A stretch of DNA of 64,000 bases. Source: Crossaster papposus. Its lineage: Eukaryota > Echinodermata > Asteroidea > Velatida > Solasteridae. This document shows positions 23,501 through 36,700 of the stretch, one piece after another. The notes below the pieces were generated by a model. That model saw nothing but the letters and a program-made list of their open reading frames with translations. It had not been told where the DNA came from and ran no database searches. The position numbers and the translations under genes are program-made. Position 1 is the stretch's first letter. Each line of letters begins with the position of its first letter. The stretch is from contig JBAIAA010000019.1 in the NCBI GenBank assembly GCA_037893245.1, positions 744,001-808,000 of the forward strand, written 5' to 3'.

Positions 23501-26500
23501 GATTGAGCAATACATACTAGTGTGTCGCCCATATTGGCCGAATTCTTTTGGAGTTATTGGATTTTTTGCTTTTAGCGAGAAAGCCTTTGTTTTTGTTCTG
23601 TTTTTGTTCTCTTCTTCCTCTTCTTCTTCTTCTTCGTCCATACATCGCATAGACTTTGTACACGTTTCATTCTGGAGGTCACTTTTGTCATTAAACAGAC
23701 TTCAATTTCATTGAAACTTTGCACATACTCAGAACTATCATACTGAGCTAGTGCGTAAAACTTGGATGTCATGATGACGTCATCAGGTGACATGTGACGT
23801 CATCTAAAGGTGCAATATATTTAATCTTTGAAAATCAATACAAAATCAACCGCGAAATAACGGGACTTGAAGTTTGTGGGAATTGATAGAATAATGAAGG
23901 ATCTTCAATTTATCTCGTTTGCGTAAAATCACGTGACCCTTCTTTCCGGTCGAAACTGCAAGTGCCTTATAATTTGAAAGTGGAAAATGATGGAAACTTA
24001 CTTTCACAGATGGTAGTCTTTGGCTAGGTTGTATAGTTAATACACAAAAGTTACCGGTGCATGACCTCATAAAATGTTATAGCGCCCTCTAGCGGCAGGT
24101 TGAAAATGTGTAAAATGAATAATCAGTTGACGTGTGTGGCAAAGTTTGCTCAAATCACTTCTGATGTATATTCAGCTTTATGCTAAGAACATGTTGAAGG
24201 AGAAGAACAGAATGCCATGATATATGCTCTGTTTATTGAACAGACATACTTCTAGTTTAAAACCAATTTTGTTGTACGTACTGCTGTTGCTCCGATCAGG
24301 TTTCCATTGTTGTAGAGCCGGTCACAAATGTCACACTTTGTGTCTGAACTTCATGTAACAATTAACCCAAATCAGTGTGAAATGATTATTTTTTTAAATG
24401 GTTAATTTCAGGAAATCACCGGCGCAGAAGTGTTTCTTCAGCACCCAGACAATCTAAAGGAACGGGTGGACTTTGGGATGAGACTTGATGACGTCGATGG
24501 ACAACTCATCCTGTCAGAGACGGTGGAAAATAGCCTGGGCCGCGCCGCAGGAATCTAGTACGTATTCAAAAAGAATTATAAAAAGATACTAAAGCAAAAC
24601 AATTAAGTCTTGTAGGCCATGACACTAGGAAAGGGCATGCATAAAGCGATTTCGTATTCAAAGCAGATTTTGTATTCAAAGCAGGATTTGATCTCAACTA
24701 AAGATTTCCAAAATCACATGTAAATGCTCTAATAAATTCACAGCCCCGGTCAAAATTCACACCCTCAGTCAAAATTCACACCCTCATTCAGTCAAAATTC
24801 ACATTCTCCGTTCAAATTCACATCCTGGATAAGGTCGTAAAAATGCAAATTCACACCATATTTGGACTTTAACGACTTAAAGGTAGGATACACCATTGGT
24901 AATTGCTCGAATTATCATTAATGGGTAGATTTGGGGGGTTGTATTTTATAGTAAATATCATTTAACTGACCTGTCCGAAGTTTTACAATCATGGATGCCG
25001 AAAAAAGCATGAAAAACAGCAGTTGTTTTCAACCGACATTGGGCAGTTATTCTTTTTTTTTTTCAGAATTTTATTTTTCGGAATAATTACAGGATATCTA
25101 GTGCAATCATTTTGCTGGATGCCTAGAATCGTTATTTACTTTCAAATGAGTAAGATATTTCTTAATAATTCGGTAGTAAATTTGTTCGATATCTGCAAAT
25201 GGTGTATACTACCTTTAAACCCAGGATGTAAATTTAGACCAGGGACGTGATTTTGGAAGTCCTCGCACTGTTATAACCTTTAATAAATACCTTTTTAACA
25301 AGAAAAATTGTGAAAATGCTCCAAATTTCATGACTTATTTTTCCGTGGTATTTCCAGCATTTTGTGTTCATGTTTAGGGGCCATGTTTTAGCTTATGCAT
25401 GGTACCCTGTCTCTTCAATATGTGTAGATATAACCCATACTTTGAGACCAGACTAGCGGACCACTGATGCCCACCGTGCATAGCAACGAGCTAGCGTTAG
25501 CAGACGACACGCGCAGTTTGAAAAATGCCGCGCCTATAGATACAAACCTTCTATGCGTACATTTATAGCGCGCAGTATAAAGATTTGACGCGTCCTTGTT
25601 ACAAGTTACCGTAGAACTGTTGCATTCGGCCAATCATGGGCTTACATGATGCTCGATTAATGCTGGTTCAGGGAACATTTATTCGCTTCTTCTTGAAAGC
25701 CGGGTTATTACTACATAATAATCCCCTCCATGTGATCGAGTCTCGACCAATCAGAAGCCATCAACTTTCGTAGGTATTTATTAATGTGTGATAACATTGC
25801 ATGCAGCGTGTCTATTTATCCGGCGCAACCCCAGAACGCCATTCTGTGATCGGAATGTTTGTTCACATCAGCTCAATCCCAAACGCCATCAGTATCCCCG
25901 TTGTTTGTTTTCGTTTTTACACTAGCAATGGTGATGTTCTCGTAAACATCAACGGCGCAGACATCAAAGAATGGAAAGTCCAAGATCTTTTGAAACTTCT
26001 CCGTGAGATGAAGCCGAAACTCCTTATGGTGAGTTAGAAAAACTTAGCAGCCAACTAGGCCTTAGCAACTAACTAGGCCTTAGCAGCCTGCTATAGAGCC
26101 GTAGTTTGCTGCTCTGTGGTTACCAACTAATTTTATATTCATAAAATAGCAACCTTGCTAAGAATGTTACCAGCTAGTTGACAGCTAGATATTTTAAGCA
26201 CGCAGCTGGGACAGCAGGCAAGTTGCCAGCTAGTGACTTAGAGACACCCCATCAGATCAACTCTAATGTTAGCAGTTAACTTAAGCAAACAACTAAGCTT
26301 AGCAAAGTGTTATGAATATCACTTATCTTCCAACTAGGCTTAAGCTGTCAACTAGAGGCCATTTTAGCAGCCAATTAGGTTTAGCAGGCTTTTAAGAATA
26401 TCGGCCCTGGTGTTTATGACTTCTGACTTGCGCCCTCGAACAAATAAGATACTGACAGTTTGGGAACCCGTTAACGTAGGGCAAGATAGCTCAGTTGGTA

Positions 26501-29500
26501 GAGTACCGGTCCCGTATTCCAGAGGCCGCAGGTTCAAGTCCCGCCTTGCCAATTTCTTCGTTCCTTTTAATAGTTATGCAAATTTACCTAGTCAGTTTCT
26601 CTTGTGGTTTTTTGGTGTATAAAAAAATGTCCATGAAATTTGTAACCTCCAAGTTTTAGGAATATCCTAAAATAGAAAGAAAAAAGATGATTTTTTCCAG
26701 CTTTTTTAGACAAGTTGTTGTTACAATGAAGTTGGCCCCTGGTCATCAAACGGTTTAAATCAAAATAGTTTTTGCATAGCATGATAAAAAGGAGCTATTA
26801 CTCTCATTAGCTATCCCTATCTCTACAACTCTGACCTAAACAGTGGCTCATTAACACTGCCATCAATTTGTTAAATTCGTCTGAAGGAAGTCAAGGAACC
26901 AGACTGCAAGAACAGCACCTTTTTTTTTCCTAGGTTTTTCCAGCTTCGATGAACACAAAACTTTAAACAGGTCAGCGTCCTAAAATGGTCTTTTAATTGT
27001 CCAATTTTTTTTTTGTCAAACAGGGCGTTAAGCGTCAATTGGATGAAGAATTACATGTGTTCGTGTGGTCGTACTTCAAACTTGTCAGAGATGAAGGTAA
27101 AACTGCCAAACTCAGGATTTCAAAACTCGGCTTTATTTATACTCTTGGATCTTAGACAATAGGCCTAACCCTCTTAACTCAAGTTTTTTCGTATTTCCCT
27201 TGTTATCTGGTACAATACCGGTAAATGTGACCTGTCACCACAAAATGAAAGTAAAGTCGGAAATATTGAAAATTGAGATATTGGTATTTTCAAATTCCTA
27301 AGGAAGAGAGCTTTCCAATGGTATGTAACACTTTTTGCGATAAATACCTTTTTACATCGCTCTAGAAAGTCATGGGTTTCACAAAACATGTTTACAAAAC
27401 AGGACAAGTAAGGTTCGGTTGAGCATAGCAAAGGCTATGTTCTAATTATTATTTCTGCTTGAAATATTCCACACATACAAACTATTGTATAAACAACAAA
27501 ATATCAAAATTATGATAACGTGGGATACTTACGAGGACCTGATTTGCATATTTAATTACCAAGTTAATTAGACCACTAATGAACTTTTACGCAAACAATA
27601 CGCAAAATCGTGTAATTTAAGAGGTTTTCAATCATCTGATCTCACCCAAAAAATAGGAATATGTAGAGGAGGACTTGGGCTTTCCAAATTACGCAAAATC
27701 TTAAAATTGATCACCTCTTCATATTTTGACTTGGGATAGCTAATCTATGAGTCACATCGTGCGACTTTACTCTCATTTTGTGGTGACAGGTCACAAATTA
27801 GATCTCATCAATATATTTGATCCTATTCCTCCATAGTACCCTACTCTCTAAATGTAAAAGATGATAAAAAGCCTACCACACTCAACAAGATTGAGTCTCT
27901 TATAAAACCACATTAAAAAAAGGAAAAATCAGGTTTTTAAGAGCGAAAACTACTCAAAAAGAGTGAAACCACTCCATAAAGAGTGAAATTGTCAATCTAA
28001 TTGAGCAGCCAGCCAACTCTAAAAAAGAGCTAAAGTGGTTTCAGGCCTCAAAGTTCCCGGCGGCCACGACGGCCATGGCCGCCGGTGCCCTTCATACTGG
28101 CCGTGGTGCCTCGAGAAAATCTGACATTTTTACGGCCAAAAATGCCTTGCCCTTTTTCTCAGATGGCCGCCGTGCCCTTTTTGAGATCAAAATTAATGTT
28201 TTTATGTCGGCGATAAATGGCACACGGCGGTCGCCGGGACGGAGTATTTTGTGTGCAAATAAAATTCCCCGCAAAAAATAACTGGATTATTTAAAACCGA
28301 ACACGTACTTTGTACACCCACACATGTACTTTATGTACATGTATGCTCTGTATCACACACGCACACACAGAGCGTCGGTTGCTGCTTCATAGCTATTTAA
28401 AAACTCACGGACGGACGGGCGGGGAAGACGGCCGGGACACACGACGTACACACTGTACTAGGGCCGGGGGGGAAAGCCACGCCGCCAGCAGCAGCAGCAT
28501 GTGAACGATGCAGAACGACAGCCTTGCGTAAGAGAGTAGTCTTTGGGCAAGACGTTGCTTAATTCGCAGCCACGAGAGGGCGCTATCGCGACAAACATCA
28601 TCACTCGCCATGGCGAGTGATGATGGTTTGTCGCGATAGCGCCCTCTCGTGGCTGCGAATTAAGCAACGTCTTGCCCAAAGACTAGTAAGAGAGACGCAC
28701 ATTGTTTATTCCAAATTTGTACACGGGCCGGAAGTACTTGCTTGGTCCCCAACGACCGTTTGAGAACAATTGCACTGGTACTCATCTTGCAACACGCGTA
28801 TCTACGCATGGTTGTCGAGGTTGGCGCCCGGCTAAATTGCACTGTACTGGGACTGTGCTTGTTCACTGGTGTTCGTAGATGTTTGTGCACGTAAATCACG
28901 CATCATCTACACATGTATATTTGCACATGACATGTGCCCCTTCGGGATCAAAATGAAACCCGTTCAACTGTCACTCGCTTTATACTAGGGGTTCGGAAAA
29001 CGCGTTGAGTTAAAACTCCGCGATGTTTTCGGGAAAAATCTGGGGCCGAACGCGTGGACGGGTGGATCGGTTTTTCTCGGGAAAAGTTTGGCGGAGCAAA
29101 AGGGCTTCATTCACAAAAAGTATGAGCTGTCGTACATCTACCCTACTGCTATTTTATGTGCATTATTCGATAGCTGAAAGTCAGGGGTTTCAAATGAAGG
29201 TTTTACTTGCAGTTTCTGACATAGTTAGAAAAGTCGTACAATTTGGGGGATAAACATTGGTTAGATTGGTTAGATTTTCGGCGCACGGACAGTCTGTGTG
29301 TGGATGTCTTCAGTCGCGGTGAGTTGGGCTGAATACTCTTAGGAAATTATTTTAATTTTACATTTTTTAATAGAATAATTAAAACAAATTATAAAATTAA
29401 TTAATCCTCCCCCAAAATTTTTAGATGGTGAAAAACAAAAAGGAAATCAGAGGGGGGCCTTGGTGCCCTTTCCTTAACTTGCAAGTTGGCCTTGGTGCCC

Positions 29501-32500
29501 TACCTCATGGCCTCGGTGCCCTTTAAAAATTTGACCAATTCAAGGCCAAAGTGGCCTTGCCCTAAAAATTGCGAAGTTTGAGGCCTGTGGTTTTATAAAT
29601 GAGAGACTCACTCTTTCTGGGAGTGGGATTTTCACTCTCTAAATTCCAGAGAGTATACCTGAAACAAGGCAGTGTCTAGTCTATTTACATATGACCTGTC
29701 ACCACAAAATGAGAGTAAAGTCGCACAATGTGATTCAGAGATATGGCCATACAAAGTCAAAATATGAAGGGGTGGTCAATTTTAAGATTTTGCGTAATTT
29801 GGAAAGCCAAAGTGCTCCTGTACATGTTCCCATTTTTTTGGGTGATCGAGATCCGATGATCGAACCCCTCTTAAATTACGCGATTTTGCGTAGTTAGTGT
29901 TTGGATTAAAGTCCATTAGTGGTATAATTAACACGGTAATTAAATATGCAAATCAAGTCCTCGTCAGTATCCCACGTTTTCAAAATTTTGATATTTTGTT
30001 GTTTATACAATAGTTTGTATGTGTGGAAAATTTCAAAAAGAAATAATGATTAATACATAGCCATTGCTATGCTCAACCGAACCTTACTTGTTCTGTTTTG
30101 TAATTTTTTGCGTGTTTTTGTTAATATGTTTAAAGTAAGTTTTCTCACCAACACGTTTTGTGAAACCCATGACTTTCTAGAGCGCTGTAAAAAGTATTTA
30201 TCGCAAAACCCCCAAGTGTTATGTATCATTGGAAAGCTCTCTTTCTGAGGAATTTGGAAATACCAATATCTAAATTTTCAATATTTCCGACTTTACTCTC
30301 ATTTTGTGATGACAGGTCGCATATTATTAGTAGCAGTTTACACCATTTGCAAACATCAAGGAGCAAAACTACTAAAATCTTATGAAATACCTTACTTGAC
30401 TCTATAAGTGAATAACAGTCTCGTAATCATAAAAGCATCCTGTAAAATCACGGAACCTGAAGTGCAATTTTGTATCAATTTTAAACGATTGCCGGCCGGC
30501 AATTGGTGTAAAAACCTGACTATTTTCAAACACTGCCCCCAATTTATTCAATTCGTCTGAAAATAGTCAAAGAACTAAACTGCAAGAACAGCATTTTTTC
30601 TTGGCTTTTTCAGCTTCTAGGAACACAAAGCTTTAAACACGTCAGCATCACAAATATTTACTATAGAGTATGAACCCTCTACCCCATCCTTTTTCGAAAA
30701 TTACAGCAATAGCCAAAAGCGAATGGCGTATATACTTTTAAAACATTAGTTTATGAGGCAAACAATCAAACATTTCAAGCCGGGTTTTTCTAACAGACAT
30801 TCAGTAATTTCATTGTTCCGTGTATCTTAGATGACAAGCCAAGGGTGGATATTCTGTTCTTGACTCGGACGAATACAGATGAGGTGCCAAAGATTGAGGT
30901 CACTTCAAGCACGTCGTATGAATGGTTAGGACCACCTGCTGCCCCCTTCGACATAATTTCTTCACAGGGAAATCAAACATCTTATCTGAGCATTTCCAAT
31001 CATTGGTTGAAGTTTGAGACCACTTACAATGGAGATACAAGTAGGTATTTGTGATAGTTTGAATTTGTATACCACATGCAGCAGCAGCAGCAGCAACAAC
31101 AATAGCAACAGCAACAGCAACATGCCACAGCAACATGCCACAGCATGTAGCATCAACAGCAGCAGCATCAACAAACAAAAAGAGCGGCGGCAGCAGCAGC
31201 AGCAGCAGCGGCGGCAGCAAAACCAGTGGCGCAGCAGCAGCAGCAGCAGCAGCAGCAAAACCAGCGGCGCAGCAGCAGCAGCAGCAGCAAAACCAGCGGC
31301 GCAGCAGCAGCAGCAGCAAAACCAGCGGCGCAGCAGCAGCAAAACCAGCGCCGCAGCAGCAGCAGCAAAACCAGCGCCGCAGCAGCAGCAGCAAAACCAG
31401 CGGCGCAGCAGCAGCAGCAGCAAAAACAGCGCCAGCAAAAACAGTGCAGCAAAAACAGCAACAGCAACAGCAACAGCAACTGTAGTTTCAACAAAAACAT
31501 AAAAAATACAACAACAATAAAACAGCAGCAGCAGCAGCAATAGCAGCAGCAACAATACAACAGCAGCATCATGCAGCAGCATCAGCGACATCAACAGCAA
31601 AACAGCAGCAGCAACAATAAAACAACAGCAGCAACAGCAGCACCAAAAGCAGCGCAGCAGTAGCAACTGCTACTGTAGGACCAGCATGCTGGAGAATGCT
31701 ATAACAATCTGCTGAAATGGCAACACTGCTAAGTACAAGCAAAGTCGACAGCAAGACCAGCGAGACCAGAACCAAGTCATACCAGAAAAGTAGCAGCAAC
31801 AACAGCAGCGACAGCAACTGCAGCGACAGCAACAGCAGCAACAATAGCAGCGGCAACAATAAAACAACAACAACAACAGCAGCGCAGCAGCAGCAACTGC
31901 AGGACCAGCATGCTGGAGAATGCTATAACAATAAGCTGAAATGGCAACACTGATAAGTACAAGCAAAGTCGACAGCGAGACCAACAGCAGCAACAGCAAC
32001 AGCAGCAAGACATTGATAAACAGCAACAGCAACTGTAGTTTTAAACAAAAACATAAAAAATACAACAGCCACATTTTACGCTGTATTCACAACTATTTTG
32101 TCTGTAGGTCAGTTTTACCGATATGTCTACGTCGGTCCAGGAGAGCCAGGAAACGGCAATCCGGTCATATTCTCCCTGGAGAACTACAACGAACCATTGA
32201 CCAGATCAACCACACCAGAAACTGTTGAATCTCCAAATGCCGATCGCACATTAGGCGTCACGGTAAGCATATAAACTAGTCTGAAACATTCCATGTTAAA
32301 GGTAGGATACACCATTGGTAATTGCTTGAATTATCGGGAATGGGTGGATGTAAAGGTAGGATACACCATTGATAATTGCTTGAATTATCAGGAATGGGTG
32401 GATGTAAAGGTAGGATACGCCATTGGTAATTGCTTGAATTATCAGGAATGGGTGGATGTAAAGGTAGGATACACCATTGGTAATTGCTTGAATTATCAGG

Positions 32501-33727
32501 AATGGGTGGATGTAAAGGTAGGATACACCATTGGTAATTGCTTGAATTATCAGGATTGGGTGGATGTAAAGGTAGGATACACCATTGGTAATTGCTTGAA
32601 TTATCAGGAATGGGTGGATGTAAAGGTATGATACACCATTGGTAATTGCTTGAATTATCAGGAATGGGTGGATGTAAAGGTAGGATACGCCATTGGTAAT
32701 TGCTTGAATTATTAGGAATGGATGGATGTAAAGGTCATATACACCATTGGTAATTGCTTGAATTATCAGGAATGGGTGGATTTGAGGGGTTGTATTTTAT
32801 AGTAAATATCGTTTAACTAACTAACTAATTTTTGTCAATCATCTATGCCGGGAAAAAAGCAAACAAAACGGCAATTGTTCTAGATCTTGTTGTTATTGTT
32901 GGCGATCGTGATTTTGTTTTATAACGGCATTCCGGTCATATACTCCCTGCAGGCAAACCAGAAACCAGCCAAATATACAACACCAGAAACGGTTCAATAT
33001 CCCAAAGCCAATCCCTCATCAGCTGTCACGGTAAGATAATACTGTACTAGTCCAAAACATTCCATGTTAACCAGTTCGCGCCGGAGGACGTACCGGGTAT
33101 ATATACACGCAACATTTCCTCGAGATTTAAAACGGATGACGCATAAACACGCCACGAGCAAGGCCGGAATGTCTGTTGGCAGCGAGCAAGGCCGATAATG
33201 CGTGGGTGTGCTTCCCGGTACCATCGGCCTGAACCCGCCAAGGATCCAGTTTCGTTTGAAATAATCCCGGGCCTCGGCATCGGCAATGCTAAAATAATCC
33301 TGGCACGAACTGGTTAAAGGTCGGAAACGTTGGCGCTGCTATTGGTCTGTTCGATGAAAATGCAATTTGTGATCGCAATTCGAATTGTGACTCGGCAAAT
33401 TTTGAAATGAAATCAAAATCTTAGAGTATTGTTTTGCTCAGAATATGTGCAGCATTCACAGAGCTAAAAACTTCATCAGGTTGTTTGTCAAGCAACTTTG
33501 TCAAACAAATTGAGTATTTTTACTGCTTCAAACGATAAAAATGCACAACGGACAAATTGTATATATTTCCCCTTTAATGTCTGATGTGTGATTTATAATT
33601 TGTAATTGAAACGAAATAGGCAAGAGAGAGCAAAACCACGTTTGACCTTGCTTGATCAGTTTGATCAGTTTCAAAATGTTCTCACATGTTGGCAGCGCCA
33701 GACCTTTGGACGTCAGGCCCGTACGCA

Positions 33728-33762
<35 letters not shown>

Positions 33763-36700
33763 TAACGGGTGCGTACGCACTCCCCAAATTACCAAAAGGT
33801 CCACATTTTCCGGGATAAATAATGGTATTTTGATGTAGAAATAACAGTACTGGCACACGAAAATGGACTAGCCTAATTAGGCCATAATGTCAACAACAAA
33901 ATTTGCAACCCCCATAAAACATTCTGCGTACGGGCCTGGACGTACGTGCCATCCTAGTTTTTTTCTGTAAACCTTTGTTTGTCATCGTCTTCATCTCTGA
34001 CTTCTGAATCACTGAAACAAAAATATTCTATAAGGAAAGTGATACTTTTGGCGTAATCATACATGCAGCTTACGTTTTTTTTTTAATTATTAGAACGATT
34101 CTCGGGGACATGGGAAGGACATTAAATTGAAGGACGTGTCACGCTGGGTTATGTGGATTTTTTTCTGCCACTGACTATCAGGTTTTAGATGAAGTACTTT
34201 TGCAAGAGAATAGCAATGAGAAAAGTGTTTTTTTTTACTTATTAGAACGATTCCCGGTCACATGGGAAGGACATTACATTGAAGGACGTGTAACGTCAAT
34301 ATTTGATATTTTTTTAAATACCCTACCCAATAAATTATATATCATTTTTAAGCTAAGAATTCAAGGAATTTGAAAATACCAATATCTCAAAATATCAAAA
34401 TAACAACTTTACTCTGATTTTGTGGGAGCAGCGGCCGATTTCACGAAACGCTAGGATTAATCCTATCTCGAGTTAGGATGAGTAACTCATCCTAACTTGC
34501 ATTGGATCTATTGCAAGTTAGGAGGAGTTACTCTTCCTAAGATTGATCCTAACATTGGTGAAATCGGCCGCAGGTCACATGCCATAATTACATATATTTA
34601 TATACTTCCAAATAGGCACTTGGGAAGACAAATCTACTACATGTATATGTACACAAACTTAAAACAGTCCTATAGTTCGTGAATTGCCATTACGACCGAG
34701 GATCCCCTATTGTGTTTTCCTTTACTGTAACCTAACCCCATTACCTAGTGCTTACCGGAGCGATCGAGGACAAAGAAACCGTCCTTCGAGGATCTTTTGT
34801 TCCCTTTGTTTTCTTTTGTGTTTCGATCCTGGATCGCAAAAGGAAACAAGAGCTAACTTGTTTACCCTAACCCTTTTCTCTAAGATCTTCAAGATTTATG
34901 CTATTTAGGCCAAAATCTGTCGTCCTAGGACAAAAATAACTCCCAAATATTGTTTTTTAGGGTAGCTAGACACTTAGGGAAACACTGAAATGTCTCCCTA
35001 AGTGCCACCGTCTCCTTATTACCTAAAAACTTACGCTAATTTGTCTCCCCAAGTGACTATTTGGAAGAATTATTTAACCCTTTGTCCTTTTGTAGAATTT
35101 TCCAAAACCTACCCAGGGAGTACCTGTACCGTTGAACTCTCGTTTCTGGTACCAAAAGCTGGATCCTAACACTGGTGAAAATTCTCTTGAGAGCATCCAG
35201 TATACAGGTAGGTTTATGTACTCGCCATTTAAAAAGCCCACCATTTTGAGTCTGGGTTTAGACTCTATTTAATGACGGTCCTGTAGTATTAATCGTCCCC
35301 CACTAAAGAAGAGACGAATGCAGTAAATAATCAAATACAAGATGGAATCGATTTCAATCAACATCTGCATTCGTGGGCGTGAAAAGTTTCGCGAAAAAAA
35401 TACGAAAGAAAAAACAAAAAAAAACAAGAAACAAACAAATAAGCACATGTAGAAGAAAAAACACACAGTCGTGTTTTGCCACAACGACCGAGGATCCCTT
35501 ATTATTTTTCCTTTTGTTCCTGTACTGTAACCTAACCCCATAGGCTTAGCGTACACCTTAACGCCAAAGGACAAAATTCAACCAAAGACGAACACCCCAG
35601 GATTGAAAGGATCTATTGTTCGCCTATTGTGTTTCCGTCCTCAGGAATTATGTAGTACCTGAACACCCAAACAAACATCAACGACTCAGGATACCCTACT
35701 GTGTTTCCCTTTGTTCCTGTACTAACCTCATAGACTTAGCGTACACCTTAACGTCCAAGGATCTACTGTTCGCCTATTGTGTTTCCGTCCTCGGGGGGGT
35801 TATGTAGTACCTGAACACCCAAACAAACATCAACGACTGAGGATACCCTACTGTGTTTCCCTTTGTTCCTGTACTAACCTCATAGACTTAGCGTACACTT
35901 TAACGCCCAAGGATCTACTGTTAGCCTATTGTGTTTCCATCCTCGGGGGTTATGTAGTACCTGAACACCCAAACAAACATCAACGACTCAGGATACCCTA
36001 CTGTGTTTCCCTTTGTTCCTGTACTAACCTCATAGACTTAGCGTACACCTTAACGTCCAAGGATCTACTGTTCGCCTATTGTGTTTCCGTCCTCGGGGGG
36101 GTTATGTAGTACCTGAACACCCAAACAAACATCAACGACTGAGGATACCCTACTGTGTTTCCCTTTGTTCCTGTACTAACCTCATAGACTTAGCTAAGTA
36201 CACCTTAACGCCCAAGGACAAAATTCAACCAAAGACGAACACCCAACTGAAAGGATCTATTGTTCGCCTATTGTTCTTCCGTTCTTAGGGGTTATGTAGT
36301 CGCGAAGGTCTACCCAAGACTATTTAGGCCTTCCCAAGTGACGATTAAATCAGTCAGCATTCCCCTGTTGTGTATACTGTTGTGTACTGGAACTGACTAT
36401 TTGTTCATGATTTGAACACAGTGCATTGTACGTCTTGCCCCCCACCCCCCACCCTCTTCCCGTATGGCACTTGTAAACATAGGAACCCTTAGATTTGATA
36501 CGCATAAACGGGATACATAACATTGTACGTACAAGTCGTTGAAAAAGTGGCCTGTGAAACCACCATTTTGCGTTATAATTTCATAGTCTTACACTATATA
36601 TTTTAACATTTTGATATAAGTTGTCGATAGTGCATACAGTCACATACATGTGCGCATCTTGTACGCGTATCAAATCTAATGTTTATATACTCCCGCCATG

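Noticed and set aside
26480..26551. A functional tRNA gene
   Set aside because: The anticodon stem has two mismatches and the T-arm length is off by one, so it is listed only as tRNA-like.
30900..32074. Long open frames of up to 234 codons, rich in Cys/Leu/Ala or Gln/Ser/Ala, on both strands
   Set aside because: They come from the triplet repeat, which lacks stop codons in several frames at once. They overlap exon 6 of a well-supported gene and have no domain.
32293..32631. 112-codon frame with an 18-residue repeat (VGYTIGNCLNYQEWVDVK)
   Set aside because: It is a 54 bp tandem copy of a transposon end inside an intron. It has no start context, and the same sequence is noncoding elsewhere.
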